Shown: piece by piece, positions 37,687-47,464 of the stretch
How the letters are laid out: each line of letters starts with the position of its first letter
Numbering within the stretch: the first letter of the stretch is position 1
Made by a program: the position numbers and the translations under genes
The notes under the pieces: model-generated
The model's database searches: none
The model's input: only the letters and a program-made list of their open reading frames with translations
Told to the model about the DNA's origin: nothing
Source: Rubrivivax sp.
GTDB lineage: Bacteria; Pseudomonadota; Gammaproteobacteria; Burkholderiales; Burkholderiaceae_C
Reading direction: 5' to 3'
DNA: 64,000 bases
Assembly: GCA_030653385.1 (NCBI GenBank)
Contig: JAURZM010000026.1
Span: 1 to 64,000 of the forward strand

Positions 37687-39774
37687 TCAGCGCCCGCCCA
37701 ACTGCTGCCACAGAAAGGTGTACTCCAGTGCCTGCATCTGCGCACGCTGGCCGTTGTCGGCCGCGCCGCCGTGGCCACCTTCGATGTTTTCCCAGTACAG
37801 CAGCGCGTGGCCCTGGTCCAGCATGCGGGCGGCCATCTTGCGTGCGTGGCCGGGGTGCACGCGGTCGTCGCGGGTGCTGGTCACGAACAGCACCTTGGGC
37901 AGTTGCTGTCCGGGCTTCACGTTCTGGTAGGGGCTGTAGTGCGAGATGAAGGCCCAGTCCTCGGGCTTGTCGGGGTCGCCGTATTCGGCCATCCAACTGG
38001 CGCCGGCCAGCAGGCGGTGGTAACGCTTCATGTCCAACAGCGGCACCTGGCAGACCACGGCCTTGAAGAGCTCGGGCCGCTGCAGCATCACCGCGCCGAC
38101 CAGCAGCCCGCCGTTGCTGCCACCCTGGATGCCCAGTTGCGCAGGTGTTGTCACCTTCGTGGCGATCAGGTCTTCGGCCACCGCCGCCAGGTCGTCGTAG
38201 CTCTTCTGCTTGTGCTGCAGGATGGCGGCCTGGTGCCAGCCGGGCCCGAACTCGCCACCGCCGCGGATGTTGGCGTAGACAAACACACCACCCGCGCCCG
38301 TCCAGCTGCGGCCGACGCTGCCGGAGTAAAACGGCGTCATCGACACCTCGAAGCCGCCGTAGCCGTACAGCAAGGTCGGCAATGGCTGCCTGCCGGGCTC
38401 GGCCTGACGGGGCCAGATCACGAAGTAGGGCACCGGGGTGCCGTCCTGGCTGGTCGCAAACCGCTGCTCGACCTGCATGCCGTCGGCATCGAAGAAGGTG
38501 GGGCGGGACTTCAGCAGCTCTCGTTCGTCGCTGCCCGTGTCGCCCAGCAGCAGGGCATCGGGTCTGAGGAAGTCGCTGGCGTTCAGCAAGTAGGCCTCGG
38601 CCAGCGGGTCGCTGGTCAGCAGCGGGTCGTGCAAGGCCGTCGCCGACAGCTTCCCGGGGAAGGGCGCCTGCACCTCGCGGCGCTGCCACGGCGATGCCGG
38701 TGTCGGCTGCGACCACGCTTCCAGCCGGCTGGCCACCTGGTCCAGCACGTTGACGAGCACGGTGCTGCGGGTGGTGTCCCAGCCGTCGAGTGAACGGGTC
38801 GCGGTGGGTGTGAACAGCGAGGTGAAGCGGCGCTCGCCTTTCAAGTAGCCCGCGGCGTCGGCCACCAGCAGCGAACCCCGGGGCCAGGTGGTGCCGGCCA
38901 CGGCCCAGTCGCTGCGCAACTCGATCAGCACCCGCTCGCGCCAGAAGCTCAGCTGCGCGTCGTCGGGTTTGTCGATGGGCACCAGTCTGTCGCCTTGCAG
39001 CAGCATCACTTGGCTGCTGTAGAAATCCACGACCCGAACGAACACGGTTCGCTCATGGCCGGGGGTGTGGTCCACCGACACCGATGCGGCCAGGTCCTGC
39101 TGCTCCACCTCGAACACCATTTGTGCTTCGCCGAGTGGCTGGCCACGCCGCCAGCGCTTGACGACCCGGGGGTAGCCCGAATCGGTCAGCGAGCCTTCAC
39201 CGAAGTGGCTGCCGATGTAGAGCGTGTCCTTGTCGATCCAGCTCACCGAGGTCTTGGCTTCGGGAACGCTGAAACCACCTTCGACAAACCGCTTGTCCAC
39301 GGTGTCGAACTCACGCACCACCCGTGCGTCGGCGCCGCCACGCGACAGCGACACCAGGCAGTGGCGCTGCTCGGGTCCCAGGCAGGTGGCGCCGCCCCAG
39401 ACCCAGTTTTCGCCCTCGGCTTTGCCCAGGGCGTCGAGGTCGATGACGGTTTCCCAGGCCGGTGCGGGCTTGCGGTACTCGGCCAGCGAGGTGCGCCGCC
39501 ACAGGCCACGCGGGTTGTCGGCGTCCTGCCACAGGTTGTAGAACCACTCGCCGCGGCGCGAGACGTACGGAATCTGTTCGCGCGAGTCCAGCACCTCGCG
39601 GATGGCCTGCTTGCGCGCGACAAATGCAGGGTCGGCCTGCAACTCGGCTTCGGTCTGGGCATTGCGTTCGCGCACCCACTGCAGGGCACGTTCGCCTTGC
39701 ACGTCTTCGAGCCAGAGGTAGGGGTCTTCGGCGCTTGCGCTCATGGAGGCGGGTGCAGTGGCAGTGTTCGGCAT
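37687..39774 (-). CDS. S9 prolyl oligopeptidase family serine peptidase
   Basis: A 695-residue peptidase with an N-terminal beta-propeller (residues about 70-430) that begins after EDPYLWLEDVQGERALQWV, and a C-terminal alpha/beta hydrolase domain. The catalytic triad is visible: Ser in QGGSNGGLLVGA, Asp in RDDRVHPGHA and His in GGHGGAADN. It cleaves short peptides after Pro or basic residues depending on subtype. ATG at 39774 is the first standard start, but the frame stays open upstream and encodes a signal-peptide-like segment (39784-39849). Confidence 0.9.
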   Translation of the reverse strand: MPNTATAPASMSASAEDPYLWLEDVQGERALQWVRERNAQTEAELQADPAFVARKQAIREVLDSREQIPYVSRRGEWFYNLWQDADNPRGLWRRTSLAEYRKPAPAWETVIDLDALGKAEGENWVWGGATCLGPEQRHCLVSLSRGGADARVVREFDTVDKRFVEGGFSVPEAKTSVSWIDKDTLYIGSHFGEGSLTDSGYPRVVKRWRRGQPLGEAQMVFEVEQQDLAASVSVDHTPGHERTVFVRVVDFYSSQVMLLQGDRLVPIDKPDDAQLSFWRERVLIELRSDWAVAGTTWPRGSLLVADAAGYLKGERRFTSLFTPTATRSLDGWDTTRSTVLVNVLDQVASRLEAWSQPTPASPWQRREVQAPFPGKLSATALHDPLLTSDPLAEAYLLNASDFLRPDALLLGDTGSDERELLKSRPTFFDADGMQVEQRFATSQDGTPVPYFVIWPRQAEPGRQPLPTLLYGYGGFEVSMTPFYSGSVGRSWTGAGGVFVYANIRGGGEFGPGWHQAAILQHKQKSYDDLAAVAEDLIATKVTTPAQLGIQGGSNGGLLVGAVMLQRPELFKAVVCQVPLLDMKRYHRLLAGASWMAEYGDPDKPEDWAFISHYSPYQNVKPGQQLPKVLFVTSTRDDRVHPGHARKMAARMLDQGHALLYWENIEGGHGGAADNGQRAQMQALEYTFLWQQLGGR

Positions 39775-39862
39775 GTCGGGGCCCAGCGCGCAGCTGGTGG
39801 CAAGAATGGCAGACAGGAAGACGCAGGCAAGCGGCAGGTGCGGGTTGCGTGCAGTCGCCGCC

Positions 39863-40423
39863 TCAAGCCTTGGCCGCTTTCAGGCACTGCGGTTGCAGCT
39901 CCACGCTCTGGCGGCCGTCACCCACCCACAGCTGGCCGTCCTGCACCGTGAACTGCAGTTGCATCGAGCGTTGCGCCAGGCCGGCCAGGGCCTGGCTCTG
40001 TTCGGCGGGCAGCTGCCACACGGCCAGGTTGTTCAGGCGCGTGAGCTTGCCCTGGATGGCCGCCCACCACACCGGTGTGCTGTTGGCGTAGGTGTACAGC
40101 GTGACACGGCGGGCGCGGCCGCAGGCCTTGGACAGGCGCCGCTCGTCGGGCAGGCCCACTTCCACCCAGTGCATCAACTGACCGGTCAGGTCGTGTTGCC
40201 ACAGGTCGGGCTCGTCGCTTTCGGCCAGGCCGCGGGCGGCCATCAGCGCACCTTCGTCGTCGTTGGCAGGCGCCTGCAGCACAAAGGCCAGCAGCCGCAT
40301 CATCAGCCGCTCTTCGGTTTCGGACGGGTGCAGCGCCAGCGTCAAGGCGTGGTCGCCATAGACGCCGCGGTCCATGTCGGCCACTTGCAGATTGGCTTTG
40401 TAGATCGTGGCCTTGATGGCCAT
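39863..40423 (-). CDS. yaeQ: YaeQ family protein
   Basis: A 186-residue protein beginning MAIKATIYKANLQVADMDR, the conserved YaeQ N-terminus, with ALTLALHPSETEERLMMRLLAF and the WVEVGLPDERRLSKACGRA segment. The family has a PD-(D/E)XK nuclease-like fold of uncertain biochemical role. The start at 40423 is preferred because residues upstream are not conserved. It lies 88 bp upstream of the prolyl oligopeptidase ATG on the same strand. Confidence 0.88.
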   Translation of the reverse strand: MAIKATIYKANLQVADMDRGVYGDHALTLALHPSETEERLMMRLLAFVLQAPANDDEGALMAARGLAESDEPDLWQHDLTGQLMHWVEVGLPDERRLSKACGRARRVTLYTYANSTPVWWAAIQGKLTRLNNLAVWQLPAEQSQALAGLAQRSMQLQFTVQDGQLWVGDGRQSVELQPQCLKAAKA

Positions 40424-40669
40424 CAGCGAGCCGCCGGCAGGCGCAAGGGGGTCAGGGAAGGGCGCATGGCGGTGGTGCAATGGAGTGAGTGGCGGCTGAA
40501 CAGCCAAGCCCGCCACTGTGCCACAGGCGGCCACGCGGCCGCTTTGCGAGCCACCGGCCGGGGCGCGCGCCCTGCGCGCAGCAGGGCCGGCTGGCCCGGC
40601 GCCGCAATCAAGGTGGCATCATTCGCACCCTTGCCGGCATGCCCGGCACCGTAACGCCAGAGGATGACG

Positions 40670-41407
40670 ATGAAGGTGATTTCCCTGCTGTTGGCGCTGG
40701 CCTGCTGCGCCGCCGCGCCGGTGGTGCTGGCCCAGAACACACCCGCCAAGCCCGCTGCCAAACCCCCGGCCAAGGCCGCCGAGAGCAAGACACTGGCCAT
40801 TGGCGGTGGCGGCTCGGGCGGCACCGGCGCCGGGCCGCTGCTGTCGCGCGAAGAACTGCGCGCCTGCCTGAACGAAGAAGAGTCCATCCGCACCCGCATG
40901 GCCGAGCAGGAAGGCGCCCGCAGCCCGCTGGACCAGGAAAAAGCCGCCATCGCCGCCGAGCAGCAACAGCTGCGTGCCGACCGGGCGCCGATCGACGCCA
41001 CCAAGGCCAAGGTCGAAGAGCTGGCAGCCAAGCTGAAGGCTTTTGCCGAACGGGTGCAGGGCTGGAACGACCGCGTTGCGCTGCACAACGCCGACAAGAA
41101 GTCGGGCACCCCCGCCTACGAGCGCAACATGGTCACGCTGAACCGCGAGCGCGAAGAAATCGAGAAGGACCGGGTGGCGCTGGAAGCCGAACGTACCAGC
41201 ATGTCCAGCGGCGCGCAGGACGCTGTGCGTGCCTACAACTTCAAGGCCGTGGCACTGGATGCCCGCGTGTCGGCCTGGAACGAACGCAATGCGAAATGGA
41301 ACGAAAGCCTGGCCGCGCTGGAAGACGAGCGCAAGACCTGGGTCCGCACCTGCGCCGACCGCCGCTACCGCGAAGACGACGAAATCGCCATCCGGCGCGG
41401 CAAGTGA
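40670..41407 (+). CDS. Exported coiled-coil protein of unknown function
   Basis: A 245-residue protein with an N-terminal signal peptide ending near VVLAQ, then a Pro/Ala/Lys-rich linker, a Gly-rich stretch and a long charged helical region (about residues 60-235) full of Glu, Arg, Lys and Ala, which should form a coiled coil. AGAGG lies before the ATG at 40670; an ATG two codons upstream is in the same frame. Its stop overlaps the ATG of the M3 peptidase (TGATG), so the two are coupled. No family is recognised with certainty. Confidence 0.75.
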   Translation: MKVISLLLALACCAAAPVVLAQNTPAKPAAKPPAKAAESKTLAIGGGGSGGTGAGPLLSREELRACLNEEESIRTRMAEQEGARSPLDQEKAAIAAEQQQLRADRAPIDATKAKVEELAAKLKAFAERVQGWNDRVALHNADKKSGTPAYERNMVTLNREREEIEKDRVALEAERTSMSSGAQDAVRAYNFKAVALDARVSAWNERNAKWNESLAALEDERKTWVRTCADRRYREDDEIAIRRGK

Positions 41408-43482
41408 TGCACAGCACAGACAACCCGCTGCTCAAGCCCTGGGCGGCGCCTTATGGCTTGCCGCCTTACGCGCAGATCGAGCCCGCGCACTTCGAACCCG
41501 CCTTGCGCCAGGCGATGCAGCAGCACCGCGACGAACTGGCGGCGCTGGGCGCACAGACCGCGCCGCCGGACTTCGACAACACCGTGGCGGCCTTCGACCG
41601 CTGCGGCCGCCAGCTGGACCGCGTGATGGCCGTGTTCTACGGCCTCACGGCGTCGGCCACCAGCCCCACGCTGCAGGCCGTGCAGCGTGAAATGGCCGGC
41701 CCGGTGGCGGCGCACCACAGCGCGGTGTTCACCGACCGCGCCTTGTTCAACCGCGTCCAGGTCTTGCACGAACAGGCCGACAGCCTGGACCTGGCGCCCG
41801 AACAGCGGCGCCTGCTGCAGCGACTTCACCTGGACTTCGTGCGTGCCGGCGCACAACTGCCTGACGCACAACGTCAGCGTTATGCGCAGGTCATGGAAAC
41901 ACTGGCCAAGCTGACCACACGCTTCGCCCAGAACGTGCTGCACGATGAGTCCACCTGGCGGCTGGCGCTGGAAACCGAAGCCGATCTGGCCGGCCTGCCG
42001 GCCTTTGTGCGGGCCGCTGCACGCCAGGCTGCAGCCGACCGCGACCTGCAGGGTCACGTGATCACGCTGTCGCGGTCGCTGGTGGTGCCTTTCCTGAGTT
42101 TTTCCGAACGCGCCGACCTGCGCGAACAGGCCTGGCGGGCCTGGACCGGCCGTGGTGAACACGCCGGGGAACACGACAACCGCGAAGTGGCGCGCGACAT
42201 CCTGCGCCTGCGCCGCGAACAAGCCGCCCTGATGGGCCAGGGCTGTTACGCCGACCACGCACTGGCCGACACCATGGCCGGTTCGCGTGCTGCCGTGCAG
42301 GGCTTGATGGCCGAGGTGTGGCCCCGGGCCTTGAAGGCCGTGCAGGCCGAACAGCAACTGCTGCAGGCGCAGCGCCTGGCCTGCGGTGCCGGGCAGGGCG
42401 ACATCGAACCCTGGGACTGGCGCTTCTGGGCCGAGAAGGTGCGCCGCGAGCACTTCAACATCGACGACGCCGAAGTCAAACCGTTTTTCGAGCTGCAGCG
42501 GGTGGTCGAAGCTGCGTTCGACTGCGCCGGCCGCCTGTTCGGCCTGCAGTTCACGCGGCGCGAAGACCTGCCCGTCTACCACCCCGACGTGCGGGCCTTT
42601 GAAGTGAAAAACGCCCAAGGCCAGGTCGTGGGTGTGTTCATGCAGGACAACTTCGCGCGCCCCAACAAACGCAGCGGCGCCTGGATGAGCGCGCTGCGCT
42701 GGCAAAGCCGCAACGTGCTGCCGGGGCACGCGGCCGAGTTGCCGGTGATCGTCAACAACAACAATTTCGCCAAGGGTTCACCGGGCGAGCCCACGCTGCT
42801 GTCGCTGGACGACGCCCGAACGCTGTTCCACGAGTTCGGCCACGGCCTGCACGGCTTGCTGTCGGACGTGACCTTCAAGCGCCTGTCGGGCACCCAGGTG
42901 CTGCGCGACTTTGTCGAGTTGCCTTCGCAGATCTTCGAACACTGGATCACCGAACCCGAGGTGCTGCAGCGCCACGCCCGCCACTGGCAGACGGGCGAGC
43001 CGATGCCGGCAGAACTGATGCAGCGCATGCAGCGCGCGCGCCAGTTCAACCAGGGCTTTGAGACGGTGCGCTACACGGCCAGCGCGATGGTCGACATGGC
43101 CGTGCACTCGCTGGGCGACGCCGAACCGCCGGCCGACCTGTGTACCTTCGAGGCGCAGTTCCTGCAGCAAAACGGCCTGCCGCACGGCGTGGGGCTGAAC
43201 CACCGCCTGGTGCACTTCCAGCACCTGTTTGCGAGTGCGGGCTATGCCGCCGGGTACTACGTCTACCTGTGGGCCGAGGTGCTGGATGCCGACGGCTACG
43301 ACGCCTTCGCCGAAGCCGGCAGCCCCTTCGACAAGACTGTGGCCGCACGTCTGCTGCGCCACATCTACAGCGCCGGCAACAGCGTCGAACCGGGCCAGAC
43401 CTACCAGGCCTTCCGTGGCCGCCCGGCGCGCGTGGAGCCGCTGCTGCGCAAGCGCGGGCTGCTCGCAGCGGAGCCGGCCTGA
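41407..43482 (+). CDS. prlC: M3 family oligopeptidase (oligopeptidase A-like)
   Basis: A 691-residue zinc metallopeptidase. The HExxH site is in LFHEFGHGLHGLL near residue 475, with the third ligand Glu in the following helix region (DFVELPSQIFEHW). The C-terminal GYAAGYYVYLWAEVLDAD is typical of the family. It degrades short peptides in the cytoplasm, including signal peptide remnants in E. coli PrlC. The start overlaps the upstream stop by one base; the long open frame upstream is not coding. Confidence 0.92.
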   Translation: MHSTDNPLLKPWAAPYGLPPYAQIEPAHFEPALRQAMQQHRDELAALGAQTAPPDFDNTVAAFDRCGRQLDRVMAVFYGLTASATSPTLQAVQREMAGPVAAHHSAVFTDRALFNRVQVLHEQADSLDLAPEQRRLLQRLHLDFVRAGAQLPDAQRQRYAQVMETLAKLTTRFAQNVLHDESTWRLALETEADLAGLPAFVRAAARQAAADRDLQGHVITLSRSLVVPFLSFSERADLREQAWRAWTGRGEHAGEHDNREVARDILRLRREQAALMGQGCYADHALADTMAGSRAAVQGLMAEVWPRALKAVQAEQQLLQAQRLACGAGQGDIEPWDWRFWAEKVRREHFNIDDAEVKPFFELQRVVEAAFDCAGRLFGLQFTRREDLPVYHPDVRAFEVKNAQGQVVGVFMQDNFARPNKRSGAWMSALRWQSRNVLPGHAAELPVIVNNNNFAKGSPGEPTLLSLDDARTLFHEFGHGLHGLLSDVTFKRLSGTQVLRDFVELPSQIFEHWITEPEVLQRHARHWQTGEPMPAELMQRMQRARQFNQGFETVRYTASAMVDMAVHSLGDAEPPADLCTFEAQFLQQNGLPHGVGLNHRLVHFQHLFASAGYAAGYYVYLWAEVLDADGYDAFAEAGSPFDKTVAARLLRHIYSAGNSVEPGQTYQAFRGRPARVEPLLRKRGLLAAEPA

Positions 43483-43498
43483 AGGCGCAGTTGGCAAA

Positions 43499-46400
43499 CT
43501 AGGGCGACTTGCCGAACAGCGTGTCCAGCGAGGCCATGAAGGCCTTGAAGTCCAGCGGTTTGGTCCAGTAGTCGGACACGCCGCTGCGCAAGGCGCGCTC
43601 GATGTCCTCGGGCATGGCGTTGGCTGACAGCGCGATGCAAGGGATGGCTGCGGTCTGCGGCTGCTCGCGCAGTCGGCGCAGCACTTCGTAACCGTCGAAG
43701 TCGGGCAGTTGCATGTCCAGCAGGATCAGGTCGGGTTGCAGGTGGCGGGCCTGGCTCACGCCGCTGGCGCCGTCGGGTGCCACGTGCAGGGCCAGGTCGC
43801 GGCGGCGCGCCATCAGCTCGGCAATGATCAGGGCATTGACCGGGTTGTCCTCGATGTAAAGCACGGTGCGTTGGCTGGGTGCCTGCGCAAGTGGGGTGGG
43901 CATGGCCGTCACGAGAGCCGTGTCGGTGAGCGCGGCAGCGGCCGCACTTGCCGGGCCCAGATTCAGTTCGAACACGCTGCCTTCGCCCGGCTGGCTTTGC
44001 ACCTGCACCGACCCACCCATGCGCTCCATCAGTGCCTTCACGATGGCCAGGCCGATGCCGCTGCCTTCGATGGCTTCGCGGTCGGCGCCCAGCCGGTTGA
44101 AGGGCTCGAACAGCTGGCGCAACTGGGCTTCGTTCATGCCGCGGCCGGTGTCGCTGACACGCAGCAAGACGCGGCCTTCGTGCGACCGCGCCTCGACACG
44201 CACGCTACCCGCCGGCCGGTTGTACTTGACGGCGTTGGACAGCAAGTTCAGCAGCACCTGGCGCAGTCGCGTGGCATCGGCCATCACGCGCAGGTCCAGA
44301 GGCCCCAGCCCGATCTGCACCTGGTGCTGCTGCATCAGGTGCCCCAGCATCGGCAGTGTGTGTTCGACCAAGGGCTGCAGCGCCACCGGTTGCAAGGCGA
44401 TGCGCACTTCGCCGCCTTCCAGGCCGGACAGGTCGAGCACGTCGTTGATCAGCTTCAGCAGGTGCTCGCCAGCCGACCGGATGTGGTCCAGCCGCCGCCG
44501 GCGCGAGCCGGCCAGTTCGTCGCTGCCACGCTCGTCGTTCAGCAGCAGCTGCGAAAAGCCCAACACCGCGTTCAGCGGCGTGCGCAGTTCGTGGCTCATG
44601 CGGGCCAGGAACTTGGACTTGCTGGCACTTTCGCGCAGCGCGATCTCACGTTCCTGGCGCACGGTTTCCGCGGTGCGGCTGTCGGTGATGTCCCAGTTGA
44701 CGCCAATGCGCCGCTTGCCGCTGCTGCCAGGGATCTGGATCTCCATCGAGCGTGAAGCCAGCCAGCGCACCTGGCCATCGGGCCAGACAACGCGGAACGC
44801 GTGCTCGATGGTGCCGCCACTGGCAATGGCCTGGTCCACGGTGCGGCTGGCGCGTTCACGGTCTTGGGGGTGCAAGCAGGCGTCGCGCTCGGCGTCGCTC
44901 ATGGCCTGTTCGCGTGGCGCCACGCCACGCAGCCGCCACATCTGGGCGTCCCAATGCACCTGCCGCGTCCGCAGGTCGAGTTCCCAGGTGCCCAGTCCCG
45001 CAGCCCTGACGGCCAGCGCCACCCGTTCTTCGGCGTTTTTCAGCGCCTGCTCGGAGCGCCGCCGTTCGGTCAGGTCGATCAGCACGCCGAACACCACGCG
45101 CCCGCCCTGGCCCGATTCCATCTGCGAGTGGCTGAAGAGTTCGCGCACCTCGCCATCGGCGCGCAAGCCGCGGAATGACAGCTCGATGTTGTCGGCACCG
45201 CCTTGCAGCCATTGCTGCATCGTGCGCTTCAGCAGGCCCAGGTCGTCGGGGTGCACGCAGTTGGCCATCCAGTCGCTGAGCGATGGCACCGGTGCGTCGG
45301 CCGCCAGACCAAAAACCTCGCGCAGCTGATCGCTCCACACGGCCCGCTTCTGGCCGGGCTCCAGGATCCAGTGGCCGATGCCGGCCGCACGTGTCACCGT
45401 CTCGAAGCGGCGTGCCATGTCGCCAGCGCGGCGCCGTTCTTCCTGGCGCTCGGTCAGGTCCAGTGCCACGCCCAGGAAGGCGGTGGGCTGGCCGGCGTCG
45501 TCACGCAGCACGATGCGGCGCAGCATCTGCGGCCGCCAACTGCCGTCGGCATGCAGGTACCGCGCCTCCACGTCCACCGGGTGCGGGCTGCGCATCGAAG
45601 CGGCGGCAGAAGCCAGCACACGGGGCTGGTCGTCGGGGTGCACCAGGGCCCGGGCTTCTTCGAGCGTCAGGCCGTCGGGGCGCGGTTCGCGGCCCAGCGT
45701 GCGCCAGCCCTCGGGGCTGTAGTGCATGCGGCCGCTGGCCAGGTCGTGGCGCCAGATCGCGATGCCACCCAGGTCCACGGCCAGTGCCAGTTGCGACTCG
45801 AGTTCGCTGGCCATGCGCGCCAGCGCGTAGGGCTCGCTGTCGTCCATCAGCAGGCCCAACATGCTCGCGGGCTGGCCGTCGGCGCCGGCTTTCACGAGCC
45901 ACTGCGAATGGATGCGGCGCACCGTGCCGTCCAAGGCACGCACACGGTAGCGCGCGCTGTAGCGGCCGGCCTGCTTGCGTGATTCGGTGAAAGCGCGGTC
46001 CAGGGACTGGCGGTCGGCCTCGACCACGTGGCTCAGCGCGGCGGCGAAATCCGGCGTCTTGTCGTCCGGGTCCAGGCCCCAGAAGCGCAACACTTCGCGG
46101 TCCCACTCGCCCTTGAGCGTGCGCACATCACGTTCCCACAAGCCCAGACGACCGAAGTCGCGGGCCAGGTTCAGCCGCTCGGCCTGGTCGGCGGCCTCTT
46201 TCTGCGCCGTGCGCAAGGCATCGGTGGCTTGCAGTGTGATGAGCCAGCCGCCGGCCGGCAGGGGTTGGCTGTGGGCCATGAACCAGGGCGCTGGGCGCAG
46301 TGGCGCGTGCAGGGGTGGTCCGGCGGCCTGCAGCTCGGCCGCTGTGGGGCGTGTCGACAGCAGCTGGGACGTTTCCTGCCCGGCTGCCCAGCACGAGGCC

Positions 46401-46651
46401 AGGGTCTGACCCAACGGCACATCCAGCGCCTCAAGCGCTGCCGCGTTGGCCCAGAGAACGTGCCCCGCAGGGCAGACCTGCAGCAGGGGCACGGCAACGG
46501 CACTGAGCCAGGCCTGGGCTGGCTCATCGGGCGGGCTTGGATTGGGCGGCCGTGGTGGCGGCATCAGCAGGGTTGGGCCGGGGACAAGGCCTGAAGTATC
46601 GCTGCCCGGCTGGCGCTGCGGCCGGGCCTGGGTCGCCGCGTGTGTGACCAC
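43499..46651 (-). CDS. Hybrid sensor histidine kinase with several PAS domains
   Basis: A 1050-residue protein lacking clear transmembrane segments. About five PAS/PAC units occupy residues 45-660, each ending in a recognisable segment such as GVALDLTERQEER, GVLIDLTERRRSE or GVNWDITDSRTAE. The HisKA phospho-acceptor is His in FLARMSHELRTPLNAVLG near residue 685, followed by the HATPase (NLLSNAVKYN, DTGRGM, GSGIGLAIVKALMERMGG) and a C-terminal receiver with Asp in LILLDMQLPDFDG near residue 978. The start is a GTG at 46651; ATG at 46564 is possible. It follows the LytR-type regulator on the same strand. Confidence 0.9.
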   Translation of the reverse strand: MVTHAATQARPQRQPGSDTSGLVPGPTLLMPPPRPPNPSPPDEPAQAWLSAVAVPLLQVCPAGHVLWANAAALEALDVPLGQTLASCWAAGQETSQLLSTRPTAAELQAAGPPLHAPLRPAPWFMAHSQPLPAGGWLITLQATDALRTAQKEAADQAERLNLARDFGRLGLWERDVRTLKGEWDREVLRFWGLDPDDKTPDFAAALSHVVEADRQSLDRAFTESRKQAGRYSARYRVRALDGTVRRIHSQWLVKAGADGQPASMLGLLMDDSEPYALARMASELESQLALAVDLGGIAIWRHDLASGRMHYSPEGWRTLGREPRPDGLTLEEARALVHPDDQPRVLASAAASMRSPHPVDVEARYLHADGSWRPQMLRRIVLRDDAGQPTAFLGVALDLTERQEERRRAGDMARRFETVTRAAGIGHWILEPGQKRAVWSDQLREVFGLAADAPVPSLSDWMANCVHPDDLGLLKRTMQQWLQGGADNIELSFRGLRADGEVRELFSHSQMESGQGGRVVFGVLIDLTERRRSEQALKNAEERVALAVRAAGLGTWELDLRTRQVHWDAQMWRLRGVAPREQAMSDAERDACLHPQDRERASRTVDQAIASGGTIEHAFRVVWPDGQVRWLASRSMEIQIPGSSGKRRIGVNWDITDSRTAETVRQEREIALRESASKSKFLARMSHELRTPLNAVLGFSQLLLNDERGSDELAGSRRRRLDHIRSAGEHLLKLINDVLDLSGLEGGEVRIALQPVALQPLVEHTLPMLGHLMQQHQVQIGLGPLDLRVMADATRLRQVLLNLLSNAVKYNRPAGSVRVEARSHEGRVLLRVSDTGRGMNEAQLRQLFEPFNRLGADREAIEGSGIGLAIVKALMERMGGSVQVQSQPGEGSVFELNLGPASAAAAALTDTALVTAMPTPLAQAPSQRTVLYIEDNPVNALIIAELMARRRDLALHVAPDGASGVSQARHLQPDLILLDMQLPDFDGYEVLRRLREQPQTAAIPCIALSANAMPEDIERALRSGVSDYWTKPLDFKAFMASLDTLFGKSP

Positions 46652-46684
46652 CTGCCGGGCTTTGCCGGCTTGCCGGGGAGCTTC

Positions 46685-47458
46685 TTACATGGGCTTGAAG
46701 CGCCAGGACCAGGCCTGGCTGACCGCCAGCTTCTCGGCATGTTGTTTCAACTGCAAGGTGATGCGGCCCAGTTCGTCGCGCTGCGCCCGGGCAATGGCGC
46801 TTGCACGCACCAGCAGGCCGCGGTGCACCTGCCAGAACTCGTCGGGGTCCAGGCCCTCGGCAATCTCTTTCAAGGGCTTGCGGATGTGGGCCTCGTCGCG
46901 GGTGGTGACGACGCGGGTGTACTTCTCGTCGCTCTGGAAAAACAGCACCTCGTCGACGCTGAAGAGCTTGATGGTGTCGCCCACGCCTGCACTCACCCAG
47001 CGCAGGCGCGGCGCGCTGGTGTGCGGCACCTGCAGCTGTGCGGCCAGAAGCTGCACCAGCGGCTCCAGCAAGGGTGCGCTGCTGTGTGAGGCCAGCTGCT
47101 GCTGCAGCCGCTGCACGGTCTGCGCCAGCCTTTGAGCGGCAATGGGCTTGAGCAGGTAGTCCACCGCGCCGGCTTCGAAGGCGGCCACGGCGTGGCTGTC
47201 GTAGGCGGTGGTGAAGACGATGTGGCAAAGCCCGCTGGCCGCGCGGGCCACGTCCAGGCCGGAACGGCCCGGCATGCGGATGTCGAGAAAGGCGAGGTCG
47301 GGTTTCAGTGCGTCGATGGCCTCGACGGCGGCCGGCCCGTGTTCACATTCGGCCACCACATCCAGTTCGGGCCAGGCCAGTTGCAGCATGTGCCGGAGTT
47401 CGGCGCGCGGCAGGTCTTCGTCGTCGGCGATCAGGGCGCGCACGGGCTTGGTGGACAT
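46685..47458 (-). CDS. LytTR-type response regulator (AlgR/LytR family)
   Basis: A 257-residue regulator. The receiver (residues about 5-115) has the acidic pair in LIADDEDLPR, the phospho-Asp in LAFLDIRMPGRSG near residue 57 and the Lys in DYLLKPIAA. The LytTR DNA-binding domain (about 155-255) carries SVDEVLFFQSDEKYTRVV and FWQVHRGLLVRASAI. It probably partners with the LytS-type kinase encoded 6 bp upstream. Confidence 0.92.
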   Translation of the reverse strand: MSTKPVRALIADDEDLPRAELRHMLQLAWPELDVVAECEHGPAAVEAIDALKPDLAFLDIRMPGRSGLDVARAASGLCHIVFTTAYDSHAVAAFEAGAVDYLLKPIAAQRLAQTVQRLQQQLASHSSAPLLEPLVQLLAAQLQVPHTSAPRLRWVSAGVGDTIKLFSVDEVLFFQSDEKYTRVVTTRDEAHIRKPLKEIAEGLDPDEFWQVHRGLLVRASAIARAQRDELGRITLQLKQHAEKLAVSQAWSWRFKPM

Positions 47459-47464
47459 GGCGGG

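Noticed and set aside
40489..41406. Upstream extension of the M3 peptidase by about 300 codons
   Set aside because: The extension overlaps the exported coiled-coil gene in another frame, and the peptidase family begins near the ATG at 41407.
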